The notes beneath the pieces are model-generated. The model saw nothing but the letters and a program-made list of their open reading frames with translations. It did no database searches and was not told where the DNA came from. A stretch of DNA of 64,000 nucleotides, from assembly GCA_020847985.1 (NCBI GenBank), contig JADLBC010000003.1:124001-188000 (forward strand). Direction: 5' to 3'. This DNA is from Dehalococcoidia bacterium (lineage in GTDB: Bacteria > Chloroflexota > Dehalococcoidia > Tepidiformales > Tepidiformaceae). Positions 38,525 through 47,229 of this stretch are shown here, piece by piece. The stretch's first letter is position 1. Each line of letters begins with the position of its first letter. The translations under genes were made by a program, and so were the position numbers.

Positions 38525-38776
38525 CTACTGCTTGACCGTTTCGTACCAGCCCCGGGACTTCACGCGGCGCTGGAACTTCGCATCGAGGTGCTTGTTCATC
38601 GCCTTGTTCAGGTCGTCCGTGAGCTTCGCGATCTCGGCGCTGCTTTCCGGCCGGTCCGAGCGCCAGCGCCGGATCAGCTCTTTCGCCTCTTCCGAGATAT
38701 CCGCGTTATCGATGGCGACGGCACTGGTCACCATCATCAGCGACCATGCCTCCGGCTCTTCCAAGAGCACAAACAT
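38525..38776 (-). CDS. Small hypothetical protein, paralogue of its neighbour
   Basis: An 83-residue protein with the shared segment ISEEAKELIRRWRS near residues 27-40, then a charged helix (AEIAKLTDDLNKAMNKHLDAKF) and a basic tail. It starts 3 nt after the crotonase stop. Its function is unknown. The pair could be structural or regulatory partners of the crotonase, but nothing in the sequence proves it. Confidence 0.65.
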   Translation of the reverse strand: MFVLLEEPEAWSLMMVTSAVAIDNADISEEAKELIRRWRSDRPESSAEIAKLTDDLNKAMNKHLDAKFQRRVKSRGWYETVKQ

Positions 38777-38779
38777 TCG

Positions 38780-39421
38780 TTACTCCCCCGTGAACACCGG
38801 TGCGCGCTTTTCGAGGAATGCTCGCACGCCCTCGGCGCGATCTTTCGTGGTCTGCAGGAGCAAGGTCAAATCGGTCTCGAACCGCAGCGCCTGCTCCAGT
38901 GGCTGTGGCAGCCCTCGCCACACCGCTTCTTTCCCCAACCGCGTCGCGATTGGCCCCCGGCCGGCGATGACGCGCGCGATGCGCAACGCCTCCGCCAGCG
39001 CTCCCCCCGGCTCCGTCAGCGCCGGGACGACCCCCCGCGTGAACGCCTCCGCCGCCGTCAGCGTCCCGCGCGTTTCACCCACGACGGCGGCCACGCGCGC
39101 CCCCATCCCGTCCGGGAACTCGCCGTCCAGGACGAGCGAAGCGTCCCGCGCCGCCACGCGGATGTCCGCCGCGATCGCGAGCGCCGCCGCCCCCCCCGCG
39201 ATGCGGCCCTCGATCGCCGCCACCACGGGCACCGGGAACGAACGCGCGAGCCACGCCGCGCCGCCATCGCCCGCCCCCTCACCGGCGAGCGCGATCACCA
39301 CGCAGCGCGTCTCATACCCGCCCGTGAGCGCGTCCAGGGCGGCGCGAAGCGCCCCGGCGGCAGCCTCCGCCGCGCCCTCCACCAGCACCACCTCACCATC
39401 CCGCGTCAGCGAAAGCGCCAT
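38780..39421 (-). CDS. Enoyl-CoA hydratase/isomerase family protein, short
   Basis: A 213-residue crotonase-fold protein, shorter than the usual 255-260. The oxyanion-hole region reads AIEGRIAGGAAALAIAADIRVAARDASLVLDGEFPDGM near residues 88-125, but the upstream strand that usually holds AFSAGAD is reduced (TRCVVIALAGEGAGDGG). The C-terminal AFLEKRAPVFTGE is typical. Catalytic Glu positions are unclear, so an altered or lost activity is possible. It has its own leaderless -10. Confidence 0.78.
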   Translation of the reverse strand: MALSLTRDGEVVLVEGAAEAAAGALRAALDALTGGYETRCVVIALAGEGAGDGGAAWLARSFPVPVVAAIEGRIAGGAAALAIAADIRVAARDASLVLDGEFPDGMGARVAAVVGETRGTLTAAEAFTRGVVPALTEPGGALAEALRIARVIAGRGPIATRLGKEAVWRGLPQPLEQALRFETDLTLLLQTTKDRAEGVRAFLEKRAPVFTGE

Positions 39422-39427
39422 CCCGCT

Positions 39428-39433
39428 AGCCTA
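39428..39433 (-). promoter_or_regulatory. -10 box TAGGCT, leaderless crotonase operon
   Basis: On the minus strand TAGGCT is followed by six bases (AGCGGG) and ATG 39421. Confidence 0.6.
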
Positions 39434-39525
39434 CGGCACCCGCGCCGGTTGCGGGCGATGCCATCCCGCCGGATGATTGGCGCCGAACTTCACCATCGCC
39501 CGGCCTCGCCCGGGGAGGGACCAGC

Positions 39526-40029
39526 ATGGCCGATCTCACCGCGAAAGCGCCCGTCGAACCCGAAAAGAGCGGCGCCTACCTCCACGACCGCAGCCGCATG
39601 CCCGAGGCCCCGGCCGAATCGCGCGCGCAACTCCTGAAGCGCCATACCGGCCTCATCGCCGGGCTGCTCCTCGCCCTCGGGCTGACTGCGATGATGATCC
39701 AGACGCGCGCCGCCTGGGAAACCCACCGCGACTGGGTGATCGCCGCCGCGCTCGTGCCCATGGCCGTCTCCGGCGTCGCCCTCGGCTACCTTTTCGCGCG
39801 CAACAAGAGCGAACTCGCCGCCCTCGGCGCCGTCGCCTTCGTCCTCGCCGGCGTCGTCATCACCTTCAACATCCTCCGCGGCGTCGATACCGAAGGCCAG
39901 GACAACCTCCGCGATGCGATGAGCATCATCACCGCCGTCTTCCTCGGGATCGGCGTCATCTGCTCCGTAGCCGGCTACTTCCTCGCCGAAATCAAGGACC
40001 CCACGCGCGCTCCCGAACCGCAGATGTAG
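39526..40029 (+). CDS. Four-helix membrane protein of unknown function
   Basis: A 167-residue protein with a hydrophilic N-terminus of about 40 residues and four hydrophobic segments (about 42-61, 70-90, 95-116 and 128-153), then EIKDPTRAPEPQM. It starts after GGGGAGGG. No family is recognised. An intrinsic terminator follows, so it is probably monocistronic. Confidence 0.7.
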   Translation: MADLTAKAPVEPEKSGAYLHDRSRMPEAPAESRAQLLKRHTGLIAGLLLALGLTAMMIQTRAAWETHRDWVIAAALVPMAVSGVALGYLFARNKSELAALGAVAFVLAGVVITFNILRGVDTEGQDNLRDAMSIITAVFLGIGVICSVAGYFLAEIKDPTRAPEPQM

Positions 40030-40053
40030 CGCCCCCCGGCGCGTTCGCGCGCC

Positions 40054-40085
40054 CGGCCCCCGCCAGCGCGCGGGGGCCGTTTTCG
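40054..40085 (+). terminator. Intrinsic terminator
   Basis: An 8-bp stem GGCCCCCG/CGGGGGCC (40055-40062 with 40071-40078) is followed by GTTTTCGTT, a recognisable U-tract, 25 nt after the preceding stop. Confidence 0.75.
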
Positions 40086-40144
40086 TTCCCCGGCAGGCAC
40101 CGCCCCCGGCGCGTAGAATCGCCACAACTCCCGGAGGCAGCGCC

Positions 40145-40990
40145 ATGAAGTTCGGCCTGAGCATGTTCCCCACCGATTACGCCATCCCCGTCACCGAACT
40201 CGGCCGCGCCGCCGAGGACCTCGGTTTCGAATCCCTCCTCTTCCCCGAGCACACCCACATCCCCACGAGCCGCCGTTCGCCCTGGCCCGGCGGCCCGAAC
40301 CTGCCCATGGAGTACTCCCACACCCTCGACCCCTTCGTCGCGATGGCCGCCACCGCCGCCGTCACGAAGAGCCTCAAGGTCGGCCCCGGAATCTGCCTCG
40401 TCGTCGAACGCGACCCCATCACCCTCGCCAAGGAGGTCGCCAGCGTCGACCACCTCAGCGGCGGGCGCGTGCTCTTCGGCATCGGCGGCGGCTGGAACCT
40501 GGAGGAGATGGAGAATCACGGCACGAAGCCGTCCCTGCGCTGGAAGATCCTGCGCGAACGGGTGCTCGCCATGAAGGAGATCTGGACGAAGGACGAGGCC
40601 GAATACCACGGCCGCCACGTCGATTTCGACCCCATCTGGAGCTGGCCCAAGCCCGCGCAATCGCCCCATCCACCCGTGCTCATCGGCGGCGATGGCCCCC
40701 GCACCCTCGAGCGCGTGGTCGAATATGGCGACGGCTGGATGCCCATCGTCGGCCGCGGCGGCGACCGCCTCGCCGCGCGCATGGCCGAACTGCAGGCGAT
40801 GGCCAAGGCCGCCGGCCGGGGCGCCATCCCCGTGACCCTTTTCGGCGCCGTCCCCCGCCCGGAGCTCATCGAGCAGTGGCTGGAACTCGGCGTCGAACGC
40901 GTGCTCCTGAATCTCCCGCCCGCGCCCGCCGCCGAAACGCTCCCGCGTCTGCAGCACTACGCCGAAGCCGTCAAGCCCTACACCGCCTGA
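40145..40990 (+). CDS. LLM-class F420-dependent oxidoreductase
   Basis: A 281-residue luciferase-like protein of the TIGR03619 type. KFGLSMFPTDYAIPVTELGRAAEDLGFESLLFPEHTHIP, cited by pattern for residues 2-40, GPGICLVVERDPITLAKEVASVD near 83-105, GGRVLFGIGGGWNLEEMENHG near 108-128 and PPVLIGGDGPRTLERVVEYGDGWMP near 178-202 are typical. F420 use is inferred from the family. It has its own leadered promoter (TAGAAT at about 40115, then GGAGG). Confidence 0.88.
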   Translation: MKFGLSMFPTDYAIPVTELGRAAEDLGFESLLFPEHTHIPTSRRSPWPGGPNLPMEYSHTLDPFVAMAATAAVTKSLKVGPGICLVVERDPITLAKEVASVDHLSGGRVLFGIGGGWNLEEMENHGTKPSLRWKILRERVLAMKEIWTKDEAEYHGRHVDFDPIWSWPKPAQSPHPPVLIGGDGPRTLERVVEYGDGWMPIVGRGGDRLAARMAELQAMAKAAGRGAIPVTLFGAVPRPELIEQWLELGVERVLLNLPPAPAAETLPRLQHYAEAVKPYTA

Positions 40991-41012
40991 ACCCGGCGCG
41001 CGCTGGGCGGCC

Positions 41013-41018
41013 TATATT
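41013..41018 (+). promoter_or_regulatory. -10 box TATATT, leaderless Uma2 gene
   Basis: TATATT ends 7 nt before ATG 41026. Confidence 0.6.
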
Positions 41019-41025
41019 GGCAACC

Positions 41026-41604
41026 ATGGCAGCCCGGCCATCCTCGACGCACACGGAAGCACCCGCCCGTTCGCCCTACCACGGCCGGCGGATGACGCTC
41101 GCCGCCTTCGAGGCGTTGCCGGAGCAGCGGCCCTACCTGCAGTGGTGGGACGGCGTTGTGGTACAGAAGGCCGTGCCCCGGATTCCTCACGGCATCGTGC
41201 AGCTGTACCTCGCCGCCGTCCTGGACCAGTACGCCCGGGCGATGAACGCCCACGCCGCGACCGAGGTGCACATCTGGTTCGAAGGCCACGGCTATCTCGT
41301 GCCCGACCTCGTCTACTGGGCGCCCGGGAGGCCGCTCGCCGAGGGTGACCGCGCGCTCCCGCCGTCGCTGGCGATCGAGATCCGTTCGCCCCGGGAAAGC
41401 GCCGCCTCGCAGCGCGAAAAGTGCCGCGACATGCGTGCCAACGGCGTCGCCGTCTGCTGGCTCATCGACCCGGCCGCGCGCTCCGCGGAGTGCTTCGACG
41501 CCACCCGCGATGGCGAACCGGCCGGCCCGCTGCTCCAGGCGGCCGAGTTCCCCGGCCTCGTCGTCGACCTCGAACTGCTCTGGTCCCGCCTCCCCGCATC
41601 CTGA
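41026..41604 (+). CDS. Uma2-family PD-(D/E)XK nuclease-fold protein
   Basis: A 192-residue protein. MTLAAFEALPE, then YLQWWDGVVV is the Uma2 N-terminal pattern; the nuclease core is YLVPDLVYWAP near residues 93-103 with the metal Asp, and SLAIEIRSPRES near 115-126 with the catalytic Glu; REKCRDMRANGVAVCWLIDPAARSAECF follows. The family is strongly expanded in cyanobacteria and Chloroflexota. Its biological role is unclear and no toxin or restriction partner is adjacent. Confidence 0.88.
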   Translation: MAARPSSTHTEAPARSPYHGRRMTLAAFEALPEQRPYLQWWDGVVVQKAVPRIPHGIVQLYLAAVLDQYARAMNAHAATEVHIWFEGHGYLVPDLVYWAPGRPLAEGDRALPPSLAIEIRSPRESAASQREKCRDMRANGVAVCWLIDPAARSAECFDATRDGEPAGPLLQAAEFPGLVVDLELLWSRLPAS

Positions 41605-41679
41605 ACCCCCCACGCGCAGCCGCTCCGGCCGCGGCGTAGGATACGCACCGTCCCCGAATCACTCGCACGGGAGCGTTTC

Positions 41680-42549
41680 GTGACCTACTCCACCATCGAA
41701 TACGAAAAGCAAGGCCCCATCGCCTACGTCACCCTCAACCGGCCCGAGAAGGTCAACGCCCTCTCCAACGACCTCCAGCTTGAGGTGCGCGACGCCCTCG
41801 AGGACGCCGGCTGGGGCGACGGCACCATCCGCGTCATCGTCCTCCGCGCCAACGGCCGCGCCTTCAGCGCCGGCTTCGATCTCAGTGGCGGCGGTGGCGG
41901 CGGCCCCTCCGATGCCTACACCGTGCGTTCGCGCTTCATGCACGGCAAGGGCTTCAGCGCCTCCGCCTGGTGGGACGTCTTCTGGAACAACCCGAAGCCG
42001 ATCATCGCCCAGATCCACGGCTTCTGCATCGCCGGGGGCTGCGCCACCGCCACCTTCTGCGACCTCCGCATCGCCTCCGACGACGCCATGTTCGGCGCCC
42101 CCGAGATCCGCACCGGCGGGCCCTACGTCCCCGCTGTCTGGCCCTGGATGATCGGCCCCTCCAAGGCGCGCGAACTCCTCTACACCGGTAACCTCATCGA
42201 TGCCCACGAAGCCCATCGCCTCGGGCTCGTGAACCAGGTCGTCCCCCGCGACCAGCTCGAGGAAGCCGTGCGCACGATGGCCCTCACCATCGCCAAGCTC
42301 CCCGCGCCCACCGTCGAATACAACAAGAAGCTCGTGAACATGGCCTACGAGCAGATGGGCATCCGCCAGGTGCTCGAACGCTCGCTCGAACTGGAGGCAA
42401 TCGCGCTCGCCAGCCCGGGCTCCTCGCCCGAGATCACCGAGTACAACCGCATCCGCGGCGAACAGGGCCTCAACGCCGCCCTCAGCTGGAACGCCGCCCG
42501 CTTCGAAGCCGAGGATGCCTGGTTCCGGGGCGCGCGCAAGCGCCAGTAG
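41680..42549 (+). CDS. Enoyl-CoA hydratase/isomerase family protein
   Basis: A 289-residue crotonase. The start is GTG 41680. AYVTLNRPEKVNALSNDL near residues 15-32, NGRAFSAGFDLSGGGGGG near 57-74 with an unusual run of six Gly in the oxyanion loop, GFCIAGGCATATFCDLRIASDDAMFGAPEIR near 115-145 and WPWMIGPSKARELLYTGNLIDAHEAHRLGLVNQVVP complete the fold. The position of the hydratase catalytic Glu reads ATFCDL, so hydration chemistry may be absent or changed. It probably acts on an acyl-CoA. A TAGGAT -10 lies at about 41638. Confidence 0.85.
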   Translation: MTYSTIEYEKQGPIAYVTLNRPEKVNALSNDLQLEVRDALEDAGWGDGTIRVIVLRANGRAFSAGFDLSGGGGGGPSDAYTVRSRFMHGKGFSASAWWDVFWNNPKPIIAQIHGFCIAGGCATATFCDLRIASDDAMFGAPEIRTGGPYVPAVWPWMIGPSKARELLYTGNLIDAHEAHRLGLVNQVVPRDQLEEAVRTMALTIAKLPAPTVEYNKKLVNMAYEQMGIRQVLERSLELEAIALASPGSSPEITEYNRIRGEQGLNAALSWNAARFEAEDAWFRGARKRQ

Positions 42550-42579
42550 CCCGCCGTCCGCTGCCGGAGGGAAGGGTGG

Positions 42580-43722
42580 TTAGCCGCCCGCGACGGCGTC
42601 GCGCAGCCGTTCGAAGAGCCCCTTGCTCTTTCCCTTCGGCAACACCGGTGTCCCCATCGTCTCCGCGAGCTGTTCCAGCAGCGCGCGCTGGGCGTCCGTG
42701 AGCTCCTCGGGCACGACGGCGTGCACCCGCACGACCATGTCGCCCCGGCCGCCCCCCCGCAAGTGCGGCACGCCCTTGTTGCGAATCACGAACTCCTCGC
42801 CGCTCTGCGTGCCCGCCGGGACTTCGAACTCCATGTCGCCATCGAGCGTGGGGATGGTGATGCGCGCTCCCAGCGCCGCCTGCGCCAGGTTCACCGGCTG
42901 CTCCAGCAGGATGTGGTCCTCGACGCGTTCGAACTTCGCGTGCGCGGCCACGCTCACGGCCACGTAGAGGCTGCCGTACTCGCCGCCCCGGCTGCCCGCC
43001 TCGCCTTCGCCCGTGAGCCGGATCTGGGCGCCGTCATCGATGCCGCCCGGGATCTTCACGGAGATGCGCCGCGCCTTCTTCTCGCGCCCGCTTCCCCGGC
43101 ACTGCGTGCAGGGATTCTCGACGATGCGGCCCTCGCCCTGGCAGCGCCCGCAGGTCGCGACGTTTACGAACTGCCCGAAGATGCTCTGCTGCGCCCGCCG
43201 GATTTCCCCCGCGCCGCTGCAATCGGGGCAGGTGATGAGCTCCGTGCCCGGCTCCGCGCCCTTGCCCGCGCAGCGTTCGCAGCGCTCCGGCCGGTTGAAC
43301 TCGATCTCCTTCTCCGTGCCGAAGGCCGCTTCCTCGAAGGAGATGCGCAGGTTGTAGCGCAGGTCCGCCCCGCGCGCCGGCCCGCGCCGCCGCCGCCCGC
43401 CCCGCGATGCCCCCCCGAAGAACGCATCGAAGATATCGCCGAAGCCCTCGAAGCCGCCCCCGAACCCCTCGAACCCCTGCCCCGCACCCGAGCCATCGAC
43501 GGCCGAGTGGCCATAGCGGTCGTACGCCGTGCGCTTGTTCGGGTCCGAAAGGACCTCGTAGGCGTGGTTGACCTCCTTGAACCGCTCCGCCGCGTCCGGC
43601 GCCTGGTTGCGGTCCGGGTGGTACTCCATCGCGAGCTTCCGGAACGCCTTTTTCAGCTCATCGGGGCTCGCGGAGCGCTGCACGCCGAGCACGTCGTAGA
43701 GGTCACGCTGTTGGGCCGACAT
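42580..43722 (-). CDS. dnaJ: Chaperone DnaJ
   Basis: A 380-residue type I Hsp40. The J domain has HPD at residues 35-37 and is followed by a Gly/Phe-rich region ([22 protein letters not shown]). The zinc domain has four CxxCxGxG-like repeats: [30 protein letters not shown] and [10 protein letters not shown]. The C-terminal substrate-binding domains are complete. No dnaK or grpE is adjacent, so it is a solitary gene. A CIRCE operator overlaps the promoter, and a TACACT sits 8 nt before the ATG. Confidence 0.96.
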   Translation of the reverse strand: MSAQQRDLYDVLGVQRSASPDELKKAFRKLAMEYHPDRNQAPDAAERFKEVNHAYEVLSDPNKRTAYDRYGHSAVDGSGAGQGFEGFGGGFEGFGDIFDAFFGGASRGGRRRRGPARGADLRYNLRISFEEAAFGTEKEIEFNRPERCERCAGKGAEPGTELITCPDCSGAGEIRRAQQSIFGQFVNVATCGRCQGEGRIVENPCTQCRGSGREKKARRISVKIPGGIDDGAQIRLTGEGEAGSRGGEYGSLYVAVSVAAHAKFERVEDHILLEQPVNLAQAALGARITIPTLDGDMEFEVPAGTQSGEEFVIRNKGVPHLRGGGRGDMVVRVHAVVPEELTDAQRALLEQLAETMGTPVLPKGKSKGLFERLRDAVAGG

Positions 43723-43725
43723 CGC

Positions 43726-43752
43726 TTAGCAGTGTAGCAGCCAGAGTGCTAA
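43726..43752 (-). promoter_or_regulatory. CIRCE element (HrcA operator) of dnaJ
   Basis: On the minus strand TTAGCACTC, nine bases, then CACTGCTAA matches the CIRCE consensus TTAGCACTC-N9-GAGTGCTAA with two mismatches, both in the half nearest the gene. It lies 3 nt upstream of the dnaJ ATG and covers the TACACT -10. HrcA would repress dnaJ until heat shock. Confidence 0.85.
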
Positions 43753-43838
43753 CCGGGGGAAGCGCACCTTCACCCCGCGTTACGCCGCCGCAGCGTTCGC
43801 ACCCCCGCTCGCCGCCGCCTGGATACGCCCCGGCGCGC

Positions 43839-43844
43839 TACGCT
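43839..43844 (+). promoter_or_regulatory. -10 box TACGCT, leaderless carboxypeptidase gene
   Basis: TACGCT ends 7 nt before GTG 43852. Confidence 0.55.
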
Positions 43845-43851
43845 GGGAGCC

Positions 43852-44832
43852 GTGGGCCGCCTTCTCCTGCTCGCCGCCACCGCCGCATTGCTCCTCGCGG
43901 GCTGCTCGGGCGGTGGTTCGCCCGCTCCCCACGCATCGTCCCCTTCGCCAACCACGGGAGCGAACGCCGTCCTCGCCGCCCCCCTGGCCGCCGCCAGCCC
44001 CATGCCCGCGCTGCCGCGCATCGACGCCGCGCCCATGCTTCCCCTCCTGCCCCCGCCCGTCCCCTGGGGCCTTCCCCCCGCGAGCCGGGGCCTGCCGCCG
44101 CCGGCCATCTCCGCCGCCGCCGCCATCGTCATGGACGAAGCCTCCGGTTCCGTGCTCTTCGCCCACCAGCCCGACCTGCCGCTGCCCCCGGCCAGCCTCA
44201 CGAAGATCGCCACCGCCGTCGCCGTCATCGAAGCCGGGTACCTCGAGACGCCCGTCGAAGCCCATCCCGACCTCGAACGCCAGTGGCTCGAAGACAGCCA
44301 GAGCATGGGCCTCGAACCGGGCGACGTCTTTCTCGGCCGCGAACTGCTCTACGGCCTCCTCCTCGCCTCCGGCAACGACGCCGCCGAGGCGCTCGCCACC
44401 GCCATCGACGGCGGCCAGGAGCCTTTCGCTGCCCGCCTGAACGCGCTCGCATCCCGGCTCGGCCTCGGCGGCACCCACTTCGTCAACGCCCATGGGCTGG
44501 AGACCCCCGGCCACCTCAGCACCGCGCGCGACCTCGCCCTCCTCACCCGCTACGCCATGAGCCTCCCCGATTTCCGCGCGATCGTCGCCACCGAGACCTA
44601 CACCGCCCGGGGCACGCGCGAACTGCCGCTCTACAACCTGAACCCGCTGCTCAACTACACCGAGGGCGTCGATGGCGTGAAAACCGGCTACACCGAGGAG
44701 GCCGGCCGCACCTTCGTCGTCACCGCCACGCGCGGCGGCCACCGCGTCATCGTCGTGCTCCTCAACGACCTCTTCCGCACCCCGGACGCGATCGCGCTCA
44801 TCGAATGGGCCTTCCAGGGGTGGGCCTGGTAG
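43852..44832 (+). CDS. D-alanyl-D-alanine carboxypeptidase (peptidase S11), lipoprotein
   Basis: A 326-residue penicillin-binding-protein-fold enzyme. The signal peptide ends in LLLAGC (lipobox Cys18), so it is probably lipid-anchored. The active-site motifs are all present: SLTK with Ser115 and Lys118, SGN at 173-175 and KTG at 277-279. It trims or cleaves D-Ala-D-Ala termini of peptidoglycan. The C-terminal anchor domain of PBP5 is absent, consistent with lipoprotein anchoring instead. The start is a leaderless GTG. Confidence 0.9.
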   Translation: MGRLLLLAATAALLLAGCSGGGSPAPHASSPSPTTGANAVLAAPLAAASPMPALPRIDAAPMLPLLPPPVPWGLPPASRGLPPPAISAAAAIVMDEASGSVLFAHQPDLPLPPASLTKIATAVAVIEAGYLETPVEAHPDLERQWLEDSQSMGLEPGDVFLGRELLYGLLLASGNDAAEALATAIDGGQEPFAARLNALASRLGLGGTHFVNAHGLETPGHLSTARDLALLTRYAMSLPDFRAIVATETYTARGTRELPLYNLNPLLNYTEGVDGVKTGYTEEAGRTFVVTATRGGHRVIVVLLNDLFRTPDAIALIEWAFQGWAW

Positions 44833-45039
44833 TTTCCACGGCTGCGCATTGGACTATCCCCGGCTTTGCCTATTTCGCCTGAACATACACGAGGCAGTTT
44901 AGCCAGAATCATTCGGCCAATATCGTTTGTGAGGGTTTTCCCGCGCCCCCCACAGGGCAATCCCCGTCACGGTTGGCGGCTTCGGCTCCGAACAATCCCC
45001 GTACACCGCCCGCACATCGCCGGGGGTAGGAGGAGCGCC

Positions 45040-46671
45040 ATGACCATCCCCCTCAGCACCGTGCTCGGCCTCGACGCGCACGACCGCACGACCCGCCTGC
45101 GCTGGAACCGCATCAGCGAAGCCGACGTCGCCCGCATCCGTGCCGCCGCCCCCCACGTCACCCGCCACCTCGACGAGATCGTCCGGCGCTTCTACGACCA
45201 CGCCTTCGCCTTCCCCGCCGTGGCCGCGAAGATGGCCGAGGCCGGCGCGACCCGCACCGGCCTGGAAACGACCCAGAAGGCCTATCTCCAGCTTCTCCTT
45301 CGCGCCGATTTCGACGAGGCCTATTTCGAACACCGCCTCCGCGTCGGCGCCGTCCACGCCCGCATCAACGTCGAACCGCGCTGGAACGTCGGCAACTACG
45401 CCGTCTACGAAGAACTCATCCACGAAGTCCTCGCCCGCAAGCTCAAGGGCCGCGACCTCGAAGCGACCTTCCTCGCCTTCAGCAAGGTCTTCCTGCTCGA
45501 TGTCACCCTCGCCGTCGAGACCTACATCAGCGAAGGCGTGCTCGTCCGCCTTGTCGAAGCCAACACCGCCCTCGTCGATGCCTCCACCGCCATGCGCGAC
45601 GGCGGCGTGCAGGTCGATGCCGCCGCCAGCGCGATGGCGCGCGTCATCCAGGACCTGGCCGAAGGCGCCAGCGGCCAGTGCAGCGCCGTCCTCAGCCTCG
45701 ATGCCGACCTCCACGAACTCGGCCGCGCCGCCGGCAGCGTCGCCGATGGGGCGAACGCCCAGTTCGCCAGCGTCGAGCAGGCGCGCGCCGCGGCCGCCGG
45801 CGTTCGCACCGCCCTCGAACACGTCGAAACCGCCGCCGAAGGAGCCGCCGGCGCCGGCCAGCGCTCGCTCGAGATCGTCCATGCGGGCATGGCCAGCGTC
45901 GAAAAAACCGTCGACGCCATGGACACGATTCGCGACGCCGTCCGCGCCACGGCCCGCGAAGTCGAGGCCCTCGGCCGCCGCGGCGACGAGATCGGCGCCA
46001 TCGTCCAGGTCATCGGCGATATCGCCCGCCAGACCGACCTCCTCGCCCTCAACGCCGCGATCGAAGCCGCGCGCGCCGGCGACCAGGGCCGGGGCTTCGC
46101 CGTCGTCGCCGAAAACGTCCGCTCCCTCGCCTCGCGCACCGGCGATGCCACGCGCGAAATCGAGGAGCTCATCACCGCCGTGCAGCGCGGCACGATGAAA
46201 GCCGTCACCGCCATGGACGCCTCCGTGCGCGATGTCGATGCCGGCGCCCACCTCGCCGCCGAGGCCGGCGCCGCCCTCGGGGGCATCGTCCAGAGCGTCG
46301 GCGAAGTGTCCACCGGGATCGACGCCATCGGCCAGGCCGCCGTTCGCATGGAAGCGAGCGCTGGCGGCCTTCAGCGCATCATCGACGATGTCGCCCGCGT
46401 CGCCGGCGACCTCGCCGCGCTCGCCGCGGGCATGGCCGCCGCCGGCGAACGTGCCGCCCGCGCCGTTTCCATCGCGGCCGCCAGCTCCGAGCAGAGCGCC
46501 GCCGCCACCGAGGAGGCTTCCGCGGGCGTGCAGGAGATCTCCGCCCAGATCGGCGAGCTTTCGACGATGGCCGGTGGCCTCTCCGGCCTCTCCACGGAGA
46601 TGTCCGCCTTCCTCGCCCGCTTCGGCACCCTCGCCCACGACGCCCGCGGCACCACCTACCGCGCTGCCTGA
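45040..46671 (+). CDS. Soluble globin-coupled chemoreceptor (HemAT-like)
   Basis: A 543-residue methyl-accepting protein with no membrane segment. Residues 1 to about 180 form a protoglobin sensor; [19 protein letters not shown] places the proximal haem His at 106. The signalling domain ends in a canonical hairpin, [42 protein letters not shown] by position near residues 327-368, which contacts CheA and CheW. No che genes lie nearby. The 207-nt upstream gap carries TTGGACTAT and other AT-richer words, and the ribosome site is AGGAGG. Oxygen sensing in taxis is likely. Confidence 0.9.
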   Translation: MTIPLSTVLGLDAHDRTTRLRWNRISEADVARIRAAAPHVTRHLDEIVRRFYDHAFAFPAVAAKMAEAGATRTGLETTQKAYLQLLLRADFDEAYFEHRLRVGAVHARINVEPRWNVGNYAVYEELIHEVLARKLKGRDLEATFLAFSKVFLLDVTLAVETYISEGVLVRLVEANTALVDASTAMRDGGVQVDAAASAMARVIQDLAEGASGQCSAVLSLDADLHELGRAAGSVADGANAQFASVEQARAAAAGVRTALEHVETAAEGAAGAGQRSLEIVHAGMASVEKTVDAMDTIRDAVRATAREVEALGRRGDEIGAIVQVIGDIARQTDLLALNAAIEAARAGDQGRGFAVVAENVRSLASRTGDATREIEELITAVQRGTMKAVTAMDASVRDVDAGAHLAAEAGAALGGIVQSVGEVSTGIDAIGQAAVRMEASAGGLQRIIDDVARVAGDLAALAAGMAAAGERAARAVSIAAASSEQSAAATEEASAGVQEISAQIGELSTMAGGLSGLSTEMSAFLARFGTLAHDARGTTYRAA

Positions 46672-46733
46672 GATACGCCGCAACCCGGACCCGGGGACAG
46701 CCGTGCCCCCGGGCCCACAGCGCGCGCGGGCGC

Positions 46734-46739
46734 TAGAAT
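46734..46739 (+). promoter_or_regulatory. -10 box TAGAAT, leaderless DinB gene
   Basis: TAGAAT ends 6 nt before GTG 46746. Confidence 0.6.
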
Positions 46740-46745
46740 CCCCGC

Positions 46746-47228
46746 GTGCGCGGCATCCCGGCGGAATACCTCGACCTCTTCAACCGCTATACGCGCGGCC
46801 CCGCGCTCATCCGCGAAGCCGTCCGCGGCATGGCCTTCGGCGCCATGAACGCCCGCCGCCCTGGCGATGACTGGTCGACTCGCGATATCGTCATCCACCT
46901 CTCCGACGCCGAGATGGTTGGCGGCGTGCGCCTGCGCCGGCTCATCGCCGAAGAGCGCCCCACCCTCGAAAGCTTCGACCAGGACCTCTGGAAGCGGCGC
47001 CTCCAGACCCTCTGGCGCGATACCGACGGCGCCGTCGCCTCCTTCGAACTCATGCGCTGGCAAACCGCCGAGATCATCGCCCATTGCGACCGCGCCGCCT
47101 GGGCGCGCGAAGGCCTGCACGCCGATCGCGGCGCGGTCACCGTCGCGGACCTCATCCGCTCCGACACCGAACACGCCGAGCAGCACGCCGAACAGATCCG
47201 GCGCATCCGCGAACACCTGGACGCCTGA
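46746..47228 (+). CDS. DinB/YfiT-family putative metal-dependent protein
   Basis: A 160-residue four-helix-bundle protein. The three-His metal site can be traced as the His in IVIHLSDAEMVGG near residue 51 and the two in DTEHAEQHAEQIRRI near 139-143. Related bacterial enzymes are thiol-dependent transferases (bacillithiol or mycothiol S-transferases). WSTRDIVIHLSDAE is the family hallmark. The substrate is unknown. Confidence 0.82.
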   Translation: MRGIPAEYLDLFNRYTRGPALIREAVRGMAFGAMNARRPGDDWSTRDIVIHLSDAEMVGGVRLRRLIAEERPTLESFDQDLWKRRLQTLWRDTDGAVASFELMRWQTAEIIAHCDRAAWAREGLHADRGAVTVADLIRSDTEHAEQHAEQIRRIREHLDA

Positions 47229-47229
47229 C

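Noticed and set aside
44950-44990. CACAGGGCAATCC resembling the start of a c-di-GMP-I (GEMM) aptamer
   Set aside because: Only the first conserved box fits; the GACGCAAAGCC part and closing helix are absent, so it is not called.
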